Positions 32,710 through 44,919 are shown, numbered from the stretch's first letter. The stretch: 64,000 nt of DNA from Warburgia ugandensis (GCA_035236585.1 CP141126.1:69417414-69481413); one strand, 5' to 3'. The notes: generated from the letters alone by a model not told the origin. Numbers and translations are program-made.

Positions 32710-32739
32710 GTGTATATATTGTAGAATTTTTGGGGCAAA

Positions 32740-32760
32740 ATTCCCCTAAGGGGGTAAGAA
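32740..32760 (+). other. G4 polypurine tract
   Basis: AAGGGGGTAAGAA immediately precedes the right LTR start at 32,761. Confidence 0.85.
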
Positions 32761-33300
32761 TGTAATGACTCCATTTTTGTAATCTTGAAATCCCAAGTTG
32801 GTAATGAAAAGTTTACTTTTTGATATAAGGGTATTTTGGTCATTGCACTTTTCATCCTAACTAGACCCAGAAATTTGGTCCTGATAATAGTACCCTTAGG
32901 TGCGTCTCATAAAAAGGAATCCAACAAGACCAGAATCACCCAAAACGGAGTTAAAATGAGCAAGTTATGGCCCTTTGAAGTTCAAGGGCAAAATTGTAAT
33001 TAAATTTAAAACGAATTGGCCTGAGAAAACAGGGACCCATTTTGATACGGGCACCCCCTTCTTCCCAAACATACTGCATCACCGACCTGGGGAAAACCAC
33101 CCTCCTTGAGCTCTATAAATAGAGCCCTTGGGTGCTCCAATGGCAGCCCAAAACCCTGGGAAAAACCAGTCCTGGAGTTGCAGGCAAGAGGAGAAACCGT
33201 GAAAAATACCCAGCCATGAACCAGGTACACCCTAAACAACTCCAAACCCATCTCCCCCTCAGTCTTAGGTTGAATGTCCTTAAGTTTTTGCATGCGAAAC
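32761..33300 (+). repeat. G4 3' LTR, segment 1
   Basis: Starts TGTAATGACTCC and matches 26,971-27,565 apart from small gaps. It ends at GAAAC (33,296-33,300), the target duplicated by G6. Confidence 0.9.
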
Positions 33301-36068
33301 TGTGACGACCCAGGTTTTCTTATGCATTTTTAAATGAAAAATCTAAATTCCTAAGGTGGGATCCCGATTTGAAAAATAGTGCAACGCAGCGGAAAAATAT
33401 TTTATTTGAAATTCAATTTGAAAACCCCGAGTGTCATTTGCTTTCACAACAACCAAGGTAGTTTTTGAAAAAGCTTTAGAAATCATAAACATTTTTCCCC
33501 AGGTCTATCTAGTCACAGCACACAGCCCAACTGTAATTAAATACAAATACATGTCCAAAGGGTTGAGAATTTACTTACATGTATAATTGTTTCCTTTTTG
33601 ATTCACTTGCTTGTAGCACTAACATAGATGTCCTCTACTCTTGGATGGAATTATCCTGAAAAATGTTAAGGATAGGGTGAGTATATACTATACTCAGTAG
33701 GAGTCTATCACTACTAGTTTTGCAATGCATGCTATGTTTAAAATCATGTGTTCATAAAAACATATGCATGTTTGAATAATCACGTTCAATATCGATATTA
33801 AGAACCACTGTCAAACTGGAATACTAACGACTTAAAGGATCACATAATCCAAAATCGAAAGTATTATATACATATATATCATAACATTATGATATGCATA
33901 AGATGCTTCATTGAATCCAACTCATGGATATCTATCATGGTATGGTCGACCAACCTTATATCATGCCATATGCAATGCACATAAATCCACAAAACCATAG
34001 GGTCCCACTATGCCCACGACCTCACCGCCGTGTGGTCCCCGGGTACCTAAGGATACAGGATCATATACCTCCACAGGGCATATGACACTTCGACCTAGTG
34101 CTCTGACACCAGTGGTAGCCCCCTGTACCACATGCAGTCGAAGCAGGGACATGCCCTTTTTGGGCGTGGTACCCATCCACCTAATAGTGGTAGAGGCTGG
34201 GTGGCCAACCCACACCCCTCGGCATAGCATCCATGAGCTTATTAGCACAAATCATGTACCATCCAATAAGCCAAAAACCTCTTTTCAAAATCTGTCCTCT
34301 TTGGGTCCCTCACAACTGCCTGGCCCTCGGCACTCTAGCGTCTTTTGGCAACCTTCAAGGACATGCGATCTTTGCAAGAACTTAATGCTCATAAATCATG
34401 CAAGGTATGTAATAGTTTGCAAAACATATCTATGCATAATGTATATACGAAACATGTCTATGCATAAAGCATTTGTCACATGCATGCTAAACAAGTCATA
34501 TACTTAAATCATGTATTTGCAAAACAATCATAGTTCTTTTAAAAGAATCTAGTAGCGATAGAGCACCTACCTCAAAGTCTCCTGGAGTCGCATCCTTTAG
34601 TACTCAACCCGTTCCTGAGCCTCATTTATAAACTCCTGGGTATAATTGGATACAAGGAGTCCTAATTAATTTCAGTCTATTTAGACATTAGACCACTAGA
34701 TCTGCTGTTTAGGGTCAAGGGTCCTTGCCTAATTCATTGCCAGACTAGCTCCTATAATATGGACCTACTTATTCAATAGTTAAATTCTATAAATGGTCCT
34801 ATGATCCTAATTTTAAAGTCTCATTAGGTCCGCGTGTCTCGGTTCCTAGGACACCTGTGTATCTTGGTTGAACCGCGGATACCTCACATGCGTGTGCGCC
34901 TAAAGGCCATGCCAGAGACTGTGTTTTGCACACGCACATGCATGCTCAAGTGACGCGCTATGACGTGCATCATTACACGGATGCACCTTGTAGCATGGCG
35001 CGTCTCAGCTCCCAGGGCACCCCATGCATCCTAGTCGAGCTAGGACCCGTGCCCCATGTTGCGCACGTACGCGAAGGCCGTACCTGGGACAGTGTTCGCA
35101 CGTGCACAAGCATGCCTAAGCGACGTGCCCCATGTCGTGTGCGCACTTGAAGGCCGCACCTGGGACAATGTACGCACTGTCGTACACCTGGAACCCGTCC
35201 CAGGGACCCAGTCCCAGGTGCATGTGGTGCTTGGAGTCCTTGGGACGCCTGACTCATGCAGGTCCGGCCCAAGCCGTCTTGGGCGTTTTCCGGCCAAGAA
35301 CCCGGCTGGAAAACGACTTGAAAGGACCAGGGAAAGTGGAAGGGAAGAGGAGGAAAGGAAAATGGCTTACCTTGGGTCGCCGGTGATGGCGCTCTTCCCG
35401 CCTGAAAACTCTATGTTTGCCGGAAGTCGTGAAGAGGGAAATCCCATCGTTGTGCAAGGTTGGAAAAGAGAAGAGAGGGGAAATGGGGAGACGAGAATGG
35501 GATGGCCGGCCTGACTTTGGCCTGGCTGTTGCCAGAAAACTCAGGGGAGATGGTTTGAGATGGGTTTCCGATTTTTCCGGAAACCCCAGTCTCAAACAGC
35601 TGGAAAAGCGTCGAAAAATCACGTTTTTTGGAGAGGGGAGATGGGGTTTTTATAGGCCGGCTATGGTGGTGCCCCTCAATGGTAGTGCCGCCATTGGCAG
35701 TGGCAGATCCCTCTAGAAAAATCAGGATTGAGGGTTTCTGGGAGTGTCTAGAGGTTGAAGACGATAGGGGGTGCCGTTATCAAAACGGCCCCCCAGCGTT
35801 TTTCGTTCTTTTTCGTTTTTTTCGTTTTTCTGTTTAATTTCCAAAAATACCCCTATCTTTAAATGGCTGTAACTTCTTCATACGATCTCCGTTTTGGGTG
35901 ATTTTTGAGGGGTTGGATTCCATTTTTCGAGTAAAATCTAATGGTACTAAGTTTCCTCACAAATTCCTTCATTTACTATTTTAAATAAAATCAAACATTT
36001 AGCATAGTCTATTTCCCATAAAATGTCCAATTTTTGCTAAAAATAGTGTAAATTGCTCGGGCATTACA
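33301..36068 (-). repeat. G6 3' LTR
   Basis: 2,768 bp, TGTGACGACCC to GGGCATTACA on the plus strand. It is near-identical to the right copy over long stretches. A TATA-like TATAAAAA on the minus strand lies near 35,646-35,653. The GC-rich block at 34,850-35,300 has fewer tandem units than the right copy. Confidence 0.9.
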
Positions 36069-37478
36069 TTATTACCCCCTTAAGAGAATTTTGTCCTCGA
36101 AATTCCATAAATTATCAACTTCAAGGTATTTTATCTCTTAGATAACTCCTTGGTGAATGTATTCTCCCCTTAGGAATCAAATCTAGGCTCAAGCTTAATT
36201 TATCATTTCTGTTGTTCCTTTTACAAGGCCTTACCTATAAGGGCCACTTTCGCTGTGTACTCTAATGCACACTCTTATACGTGCCAATTTAACCATAGCG
36301 GTTTCTAGCTGTAATTCATCTATCTCAAAATCCTTAGATGCCCATACTTTTCTCATCGTGTATAGGATAGTCTCCTCGTAGGATCATGCTTCTATATTCA
36401 TGTATAAATTACTCCATACTTCTTTGAGATCATATGATCTTATTTCTCCTATTTCACTTTGAATATCATAGGATAATCTCTTTTTCTTCAAAATCCACAT
36501 TTTTGTCTACTTGGATCAATGTCTCTATATGTTTTGTTGCATATAATTGATACTTCATCTATTCCTTTACTTAACAGATATGATAAACTGAATACCTGTC
36601 TTAAGATCATTGAAATCCTCAGTCGCCTATAGCCTCAATAAAATTAACACAATGTTTTAATAATGGCATTGATGTTTTGATCGTGTTATACTTCTCTTAC
36701 AAGTTCATGTTAGGATCGATCTATTATCATCCTTAGTATTATCATCAAAATCTTTTGATAACTCGGTTGAATTCATTTCTCTATCATAATATGTCACTTG
36801 TATACATCTTCTGATTTGCTCCATAATTCTTAGACAATTATTTTTCAATAGCATTTTACTCTCCTGAATAGTATCCAAAATTGAGCTAAGTTCTTCAAGA
36901 TCCATACCTTTGTGACCTAGTTTGAGTCACTGTTATTTCCTAATATCATCTTACATTCTCATTCCTCTTAGATTATCATCAAAATTCTTCTCAAAGTCTG
37001 TCTTTTACATCTTATATATCACAACCTTGTGATAGTGTACTCATATTCTGATATTCTTTATGATGGAAAGATAGCTACCTAGGTTCTTTAATTTTCTCAC
37101 CTTTGATGAGATTACTTTATTGCAGGTCAACACTATCTACTAACAAGTCCATTAATCATCTTCATCCATTCATTCTCATCATAATATGATCCTTATATGA
37201 GATTTCATCTTTGCACCACTGCACAACAATTCTTATTTCCTATGATTTTGATAGGATTCAAGCAATCCAATATCTAAGTATTTGTTAGGACTATATCCTT
37301 TTTCACCTATGTGTTTATGGTGAAATGCCTTGAACATTAATATTGTAATCCTCAAATAGAAGCAGTCATCTCTACTTCTTCAACTTATACTATTTCTTCT
37401 TGATTTTCTTGATTGTCTATGACCCTTGGACATGCTGGACTGGCTGTGAAAGGATAAAACCTGGGCTCTGATACCAAC
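36069..37478 (-). other. G6 internal region, no recognised product
   Basis: AT-rich, stop-rich DNA between the LTRs. On the minus strand it starts with the primer-binding site and ends TTTCGAGGACAAAATTCTCT, then TAAGGGGGTAATAA, the conserved chromovirus polypurine end (36,069-36,083). The only notable open stretch, 36,705-36,905 on the minus strand (MDLEELSSILDTIQES), matches no Gag motif I know. Confidence 0.75.
37463..37476 (-). other. G6 primer-binding site
   Basis: Minus-strand TGGTATCAGAGCCC, an exact match to the usual initiator-Met tRNA primer site, two bases from the LTR. Confidence 0.92.
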
Positions 37479-39019
37479 TGTGACAACCCGGGTTTTCTCA
37501 TGCATTTTTAAATGAAAAATCTAAATTTCTAAGGTGGGATCCCGATTTGAAAAACAGTGCAATGTAGCGGAAAAATATTTTATTTGAAATTCAATTTGAA
37601 AACCCTGAGTGTCATTTGCTTTCACAACAACCAAGGTAGTTTTTGAAAAAGCTTTAGAAATCATAAACATTTTTCCCCAGGTCTATCTAGTCACAGCACA
37701 CAGCCCAACTGTAATTAAATACAAATACATGTCCAAAGGGTTGAGAATTTACTTACATGTATAATTGTTTCCTTTTTGATTCACTTGCTTGTAGCACTAA
37801 CATAGATGTCCTCTACTCTTGGATGGAATTATCCTGAAAAATGTTAAGGATAGGGTGAGTATATACTATACTCAGTAGGAGTCTATCACTACTAGTTTTG
37901 CAATGCATGCTATGTTTAAAATCATGTGTTCATAAAAACATATGCATGTTTGAATAATCATGTTCAATATCGATATTAAGAACCACTATCAAACTGGAAT
38001 ACTAACGACTTAAAGGATCACATAATCCAAAATCGAAAGTATTATATACATATATATCATAACATTATGATATGCATAAGATGTTTCATTGAATCCAACT
38101 CATGGATATCTATCATGGTATGGTCGACCAACCTTATATCATGCCATATGCAATGCACATAAATCCACAAAACCATAGGGTCCCACTATGCCCACGACCT
38201 CACCGCCGTGTGGTCCCCGGGTACCTAAGGACACAGGATCATATACCTCCATGGGGCATATGACACTTCGACCTAGTGCTGTGACCAGTGGTAGCCCCCT
38301 GTACCACATGCAGTCGAAGCAGGGACATGCCCTTTTTGGGCGTGGTACCCATCCACCTAATAGTGGTAGAGGCTGGGTGGCCAACCCACACCCCTCGGCA
38401 TAGCACCCACGAGCTTATTAGCCCAAATCATGTACGATCAAATAAGCCAAAAACCTCTTTTCAAAACCTGTGCTCTTTGGATCCCTCACAACTGCCTGGC
38501 CCTTGGCACTCCAGCGTCTTTTGGCAACCCTCAAGGACATGCGATCTTTGCAAGAACTTAATGCTCATAAATCATGCAAGGTATGTAATAGTTTGCAAAA
38601 CATATCTATGCATAATGTATATACGAAACATGTCTATGCATAAAGCATTTGTCACATGCATGCTAAACAAGTCATATACTTAAATCATGTATTTGCAAAA
38701 CAATCATAGTTCTTTTAAAAGAATCTAGTAGCGATAGAGCACCTACCTCAAAGTCTCCTGGAGTCGCATCCTTTAGTACTCAACCCGTCCCTGAGCCTCA
38801 TTTATAAACTCCTGGGTATAATTGGATACAAGGAGTCCTAATTAATTTCAGTCTATTTAGACATTAGACCACTAGATCTGCTGTTTAGGGTCAAGGGTCC
38901 TTGCCTAATTCATTGCCAGGCTAGCTCCTATAATATGGACCCTACTTATTCAATAGTTAAATTCTATAAATGGTCCTATGATCCCAATTTTAAAGTCTCA
39001 TTAGGTCCGTGTGTCCCGG
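37479..39019 (-). repeat. G6 5' LTR, segment 1
   Basis: Matches 33,301-34,840 almost base for base. It is cut at CCCGG (39,015-39,019) by solo LTR A. Confidence 0.9.
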
Positions 39020-41701
39020 TGTAATGACCCCAAATTTTGTAATATTAAAAGGCCATGAAAAGTTTAGTTTTAAAGATAAGGGCATTTTGATCATTTCACT
39101 ATTTTCCTTGACTAAACCTAGGAATCTAGTCCTAAAAATGGTGTCCTTAGATGCTTCTCAGAAAAAGGAATCTAATGGGACCAAAATCACCCAAAACAGA
39201 GTTAAAATGAGCAAGTTATGGCCCTTTAAAGTTCAGGGGCAAAACTGTAATTTTTACAAAAACGGGTGTAGAGGCAAAACACAGGGGCCCATTTTGATAC
39301 GGGCACCCTTCATCTTCAACGTCCTAGAGGCTTCTGGAATGGCGGTGTTTCAAGGAGAAACCGCTGCCATTCTGGAGGTTTCTCCACCGCCATTCAATGG
39401 CACTTAGAACCCCTCCAGAACCCTCTTTAAAAGCCCTATAAATAGTGCTCTTGGGTGCCTCTAATGGCAGCCCAAAATCTTGAAGAAAACCCATCGTGGA
39501 GCAGTGACCAAGAGGGGAAAACGAGGAGAAAAACCCAGCAACGAGCCAGGTACGTCCGAGATTGCTCAAAACCCATCTCCCCTATAGTTCCAAGGTCAAT
39601 TCCCCTAAGTTTTTGCATGAAAAACCATGCAAAACAGAGCTTGGGAGAGCCACCAAGGACCCTGGGACGTCCCCAGGGCCACACTGGTTCAACAGGGTCG
39701 AACCAAGGTGTCCTGAGGACACCCCAGTCCCCCAGTTGACGCAGACGTTCCAGACGGAACGTGATGCGTCGAACGCGTCGGAAGAAAACCAACGGACGCG
39801 CCCGCTAAAGGGACAGAAGAGTGGAGAAGTCTCGCGCGTCTGTACATGCGCTCACTAAGGCCCATGCTGCAAACACGCAGTGCACTAGCAGAGGCGTCGT
39901 TTTGGTTGTTAAGGAAGCCAGGGCGCATGACGCTGACGTGCAGCGCCCTAGCATTCCCGCTTTTTGTCTTTAAGGACTCTATGTGCATAGGACACTAAAA
40001 TGCTTATAACTTGAGATCTAGAGCTTCGATTGAGGCGCCGCAAGAGGCGTTGTGTCCGTATCGACGACGCGGACACATCCAAACCATGAAATCTCTGATC
40101 AAAGCCCAATAAAATGTGGGCATGACCCTTAGAATAGGATGGTGGCACGTGGCCACTAGAACATTGAAAAACTAAGGATACTAAGGCCAAATTAGGACCT
40201 TAGGACACCCATAGGCATAAGGATGGACCCCTAATGCCTAAGTAATAAGACCCAACTGCTCTAAACCCATAAAAGATATGTTAAACTAACCTTGAGTCCC
40301 CAAACCATGTTCAGGAGCGTACGAGAACAAGAGGGTTAACGCGACCTAGTCAGGTAGGTGCTCTATCACTATTAGATTCTTTTAAAAGATCTATTATTGT
40401 TTTGAGAACATATGTTTCAGATATATGACTTGATTTGCATGAATTAATTCAGCATGCATGATAAATGCTTTGTACATAGCCATGTTTTGAAATGATTGCA
40501 TATACATTATGCACATATATGTGTTGCAAACAAGTGCATGCATTGCATGATTTAAGTACTTGCAAAGATTGCATGTCCTTGAGGGTTGCCAAAAGACGCT
40601 GGAGTGCCGAGGGCCAGGCAGTTGTGAGGGACTCAAAGAGGACAAGTTTTAACAAGAGGTTTTGACTTCTTTAATCTTATGTGATTTGGGCAAATAAGCT
40701 CGTGGGTGCTATGCCGAGGGGTCTGGGTTGGCCACCCGGCCTCTACCACTAATAGGTGGATGGGTACCACGGCCAAAAAGAGGCAAGTCCCTACGTCGAC
40801 TGCATGTGGTATAGGGGGCTACCACTGGTGTCATGGCACTGGGTTGACGTGTCATAGGCCCCGTGGAGGCTATGACCGAGTGTCCTCAGGTACCCGGGGA
40901 CCACACGGCGAGGAGGTCGTGGGCATAGTGGACCCCATGGTTTGATTAGTTATGTGCATTTCATATAGCATGATATGAGGTTGGTCGACCATACCATACT
41001 AGAGGTCCATGAGTTGGACTCCATGAAGCATCTATTGCATATCATGATGTCATCATATATATATATGATACTTTCAATTTTGGATTATGTGATCTTTTAC
41101 GTCATGAGTATTTCAGTTGATTATGGATTCTTATACTGATATTGAACTCAAGTATTCAAACATACGCATATTTTGAATGAGCATATGATTTTAAAACATC
41201 TCATGCATTTATAAAACTAGTAGTGATAGGCTCCTACTGAGTATATTATATACTCACCCAATCCTTAACATTTTTCAGACATCAGTAAGCACTCAAGGAC
41301 AGGATACGTTCGTATATATCATGGTTCAGGACAGCTCCACTCACAAAAAGAGGACATCTATGTTAGTGCTATGAGCAAGTGAATCGAAAAGGAAACAAAC
41401 ATACATGTAAGTAAACTCTCAACCCTTTGGACATGTGTTTGTACTTAGTTACAGTTGGGCTATGCGTTGTGACTGGAAAGACCTAGGGAAAAACATTTAT
41501 GATTTCTAAAGTTTTTCAAAAACTACCTTTGTTGTTGTGAAAGCAAATGACACTCGGGGTTTTCAAAATGAGTTTAAAAACAAAAGATTTTCTGCTGCAT
41601 TGCATATTTCTTTATAGAATGGTTTTCAAATAGGGATGCATCCCGCCTTAGGAAGTTAGGTATTGTATTTAAAAATGCATGAGAGAACGCGGGTCGTCAC
41701 A
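39020..41701 (+). mobile_element. Solo LTR A, chromovirus type
   Basis: 2,682 bp from TGTAATGACCCC to GGGTCGTCACA, flanked by a perfect CCCGG duplication (39,015-39,019 and 41,702-41,706). There is no internal region, so it is the product of recombination between two LTRs. A TATA box lies at 39,437-39,444. Its end half is similar, in reverse complement, to the G6 LTRs around it. Confidence 0.92.
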
Positions 41702-42145
41702 CCCGGTTCCCAGGACATTCGTGCATCCTGGTTGAACCGCGGATGCCTCACGTTCGTGTGTGCCTAAAGGCCGTGCCAGAGACCGTGTTTTGCACACACA
41801 CATGCATGCTCAAGTGACGCGCTATGACGTGCATCATTACACGGATGCACCTTGCAGCATGGCACGTCTCAGCTCCCAGGGCACCCCGTGCATCCTGGTT
41901 GAGCTAGGACCCCTGCCCCATGTTGCGCACGTACCCGAAGGCCATACCTGGGACAGTGTTCGCACATGCACAAGCATGCTTACGCAATGCGCTATGACGC
42001 GCATCATTGCATGGACGCACCTTGTAGTGTGGCGCGTCTCAGCTCCCAGGGCACCCCGTGTACCCTGGTCGAGCTAGGACCCGTGCCCCATGTCGCGTGT
42101 GCACCTGAAGGCCACACCTGGGACAATGTACGCACTATCATACAC
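41702..42145. repeat. GC-rich tandem units of about 170 bp within the G6 LTR
   Basis: GCTATGACGTGCATCATTAC at 41,821 recurs as GCTATGACGCGCATCATTGC at 41,991. Each unit also has CTCAGCTCCCAGGGCACC, GAGCTAGGACCC and CACCTGGGACA or variants. A more diverged unit precedes them. The left LTR keeps one full and one shortened unit at 34,953-35,180. Confidence 0.75.
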
Positions 42146-42945
42146 CTGGAACCTGTCCCAGGGACCCAGTCCCAGGTGCATGTGGTGCTTGGCGTCCTTG
42201 GGATGCCTGGCTCATGTAGGTCTGGCCCAAGCCGTCTTGGGCGTTTTTCGGCCAAGAACCCGGCTGGAAAACGACTTGAAAGGACCAGGGAAAGTGGAAG
42301 GGAAGAGGAGGAAAGGAAAATGGCTTACCTTGGGTCTCCGGTGATGGCGCTTTTCCTGCCTGAAAACTCTATGTTTGCCGAAAATCGTGAAGAGGGAAAT
42401 CCCATCGTTGTGCAAGGCTAGAAAAGAGAAGAGAGGGGAAATGGGGAGATGGGAACGGGATGGCCGGCTTGACTTGGGCCTGGTTGTGGCCAGAAAACTC
42501 AGGGGAGATGGTTTGAGACAGGTTTCCAATTTTGCCAGAAACCCCAGTCTCAAACGGTTGGAAAAGCATCGGAAAATCACGCCTTTTGGAGAGGGGAGAT
42601 GGGGTTTTTATAGGCTGGCTATGGCGGTGCCGCCATTAGCGGTGGCAGATCCCTCTAGAAAAATCGGGATCGAGGATTTCTGGGAGTGTCTAGAGGTTGA
42701 AGACGAAAGGGGGTGCCGTTATCAAAATGGCCCCCTGCGTTTTTCGTCCTTTTTCGTTTTTTTCGTTTTTCTGTTTAATTTCCAAAAATACCCCTATCTT
42801 TAAATGGCTGTAACTTCTTCATATGAACTCCGTTTTGGGTGATTTTTGAGGCGTTTGATTAAATAAAATCAAACATTCAGCACAGTCCATTTCCCATAAA
42901 ATGTCCAATTTTTGCTAAAAATAGTGTAAATTGCTCGGGCATTAT
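41702..42945 (-). repeat. G6 5' LTR, segment 2
   Basis: Continues the LTR after solo LTR A and matches 34,840-36,066. It ends GGGCATTAT where the other LTR has GGGCATTACA, so the last bases have decayed. A TATA-like TATAAAAA on the minus strand lies at 42,605-42,612. Confidence 0.88.
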
Positions 42946-42950
42946 GAAAC

Positions 42951-44656
42951 CATGCAAAATGGGGCTCAGGGAGCCCCAACAGACCCAGGGCAGGTGCCTG
43001 GGACATTCTGGTTCGACAGGGTCAAATTAGGGCATCCCTAGGATGCCCAGGTCGCCACAAAACCAGAACGCACCTAGTGCGTTAAAGGGGAACTGACGGG
43101 GGTGTCCGTGGACGCGCCCGCAAACAAGAAAAGGGGCAGTGGCTCAGTGCATCAGCGGACACGCCTTGTGGGGAACCTGCGGTTGACGCGTTAGTGTCTC
43201 GGGCGCCCGCCTCGTGTGGGCCTGTGATGGTGACATTGTGCGTTCCGTGCAAGCGGAACGCCCAACCTGATGACGCCTGGGAGTGTGTGACCGCACGTGG
43301 GGGCCAGCCGTAGCTCGACCGGAATGCAGGTCCGTCCCGGGAGTGGTGACGCAGGGGCTATTTTGGGCCTTCTATGTATTCTTAACACTAAAATACCCAT
43401 AACTTGAGTTCTAAGACTCCGATTGAGGCGCCGCGAGAGGCGTTCTGTCCATATCGACGACGCGGACACACCTAGACTATAAAATACCTGGTCAAGCCCC
43501 TATATAAGGCTAGCACGACCCTTAAACCATGATAGTGGAACGGGGTCACTAAACCTTTGCAAACCTGTCTATACCAAGTTCTAGTTAGGGACCTTAGGAG
43601 GCCCTTAGGCATGGGAATGAACCCTTAATGCCTAAGTAGTGAGGTAAACCATGTCTAGGAAGGTACGAGGACAAGGGGACTAGCGCGATTAAGCCAGGTA
43701 GGTGTCCTATCGGTACTAGAATTTTCAAAAGAACCCATGATGCTTTGAGAATGCATGTTTTGACTCATGGTTGCTTTTCTAATGCATGTTTTATGTTTTT
43801 AAGTTACACGTCCTGTCTTTATGTGTATATCATATGAACTTATGTTACATCCTTATGCACATGACCTGTTTAACATGAATTGATTTCATAAATGAACTTA
43901 GCATGCATATGAAAAATAGATTGCGCATATATTGCCAAGACATGTGTTACATGCATAGACATGTTTTGATGTTTAAAAAAAAAAGGATTCTTGTCTGCAT
44001 GATACATGCATAGATATGTTTTGAATTTAAAAAGGTTCTTGCCTGCTTGATAGTATATGATTTGGGCAAGTAAGCTCGTGGGTGCTATGCCGAGAGGTTC
44101 GGGGTGACCTCCCAGCCTCTACCACTATAGGTGGAAAGGGTACCACGCCAAAAAGGCTTGTCCTCACTTCGATTGCTGTGGTAAATGAGGACTACCACTG
44201 GAGGTGTCATGGCACCCGTCAAAGTGTCATATGCCCCGTGGAGGCTATGACCGAGAGTCCCTAGGTACCCGGGGACCACATGGCATTGAGGTCGTGGGCA
44301 TAGTGTGCCCTATGTTTTTGAGGATTTACTTCGATGCATGTGGCATGACATGAGTATGGTCGACCATAGATCCATGAGTTGGATTCAGTTGAGCATCTTA
44401 TGCATATCATAGTATATGTTTATGATATCTATGCTACTTTTGACTTGGATTATGTGATTCTTTAAGACGTCAGTATTCTATTTTGACAATGGCTTTTAAT
44501 ATCGATATTGAACATGAGTGTCCAAACATGCACATGGTTTAAAGAACATATGGTTTAAAACATAGCATGCATTGTAAAACTAGTAGTGATAGACTCCTAC
44601 TGAGTATAGTGTATACTCACCCAATCCTTAATATTTTTTCAGATATAAGTAAACAC
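42951..44656 (+). repeat. G4 3' LTR, segment 2
   Basis: Resumes after G6 with CATGCAAAATGGGGCTCAGG, matching 27,566 onward, and runs to ATATAAGTAAACAC, equivalent to about 29,056. The remaining 315 bp or so of this LTR are absent. Confidence 0.88.
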
Positions 44657-44919
44657 AGCTTAAACATAAAGTAATAATCTTAAGCTAATCTCTTATATCG
44701 TGCATGTGAAACTCAAAAGAGAAATAAGGAGAGTAAGAGCATGAAGATGGGAAAGAAATCAACAAGAGCTAATCCTAAATCTAATTGAGAAATAAGGGAA
44801 AGATGAATGGGAAATAAGGATATTCAAAGCTACTATCCCCTTGGCTGCCACTACAAGAGAAAAGATAATTTTGATCTTGAAAAATTTAGTAAGAAAAGTC
44901 CAACCAAGAGTGAAAGGAG
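44657..44919 (-). repeat. G5 3' LTR, segment 2
   Basis: Matches 56,908-57,170 of the right LTR (shared AGAGTAAGAGCA, AAGATGAATGGGAAA, TCAAAGCTACTATCC). About 340 bp between 26,970 and here are missing compared with the right LTR. Confidence 0.85.

Larger units (their letters stand above)
33301..42945 (-). mobile_element. G6: large non-autonomous LTR element (LARD-like) in the G4 LTR
   Basis: A minus-strand element with 2.77-kb LTRs, an initiator-Met primer-binding site, a polypurine tract, and a 1,410-bp internal region with no protease, RT or integrase. The perfect 5-bp target-site duplication GAAAC flanks it at 33,296-33,300 and 42,946-42,950, and the G4 LTR continues across. LTR ends (on its own strand TGTAATGCCCGAGC to TCGTCACA) and inner blocks show that it belongs to the same broad chromovirus LTR family as solo LTR A. 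Its right LTR holds solo LTR A. Confidence 0.88.
26971..44656 (+). mobile_element. G4: chromovirus (Tekay/Del-like) gypsy element inside the G5 LTR
   Basis: A plus-strand gypsy element with 5' LTR, primer-binding site, gag, protease, RT, integrase fragment, chromodomain, polypurine tract and 3' LTR. The right LTR is split by G6 and cut short at 44,656. Its last 315 bp or so and about 340 bp of the adjoining G5 LTR are missing, so no target-site duplication survives. The lineage call rests on the chromodomain-like tail and the TGTAATGAC...GTCGTCACA LTR ends. Confidence 0.85.

Noticed and set aside
33961-34507. Open stretches repeated at 38,139-38,683 as a duplicated gene
   Set aside because: The repetition is explained by the two G6 LTRs; similar frames occur in the G4 LTRs and solo LTR A.
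34926-35716. Several overlapping open frames on both strands in GC-rich DNA, repeated at 41,760-42,803
   Set aside because: They lie in G6 LTRs, overlap in many frames, and contain no domain; high GC and few stops explain them.
36069-37478. A hidden gag in the G6 interior
   Set aside because: I read the minus strand throughout and saw no capsid block, knuckle or protease motif; only a 66-codon unmatched stretch remains.
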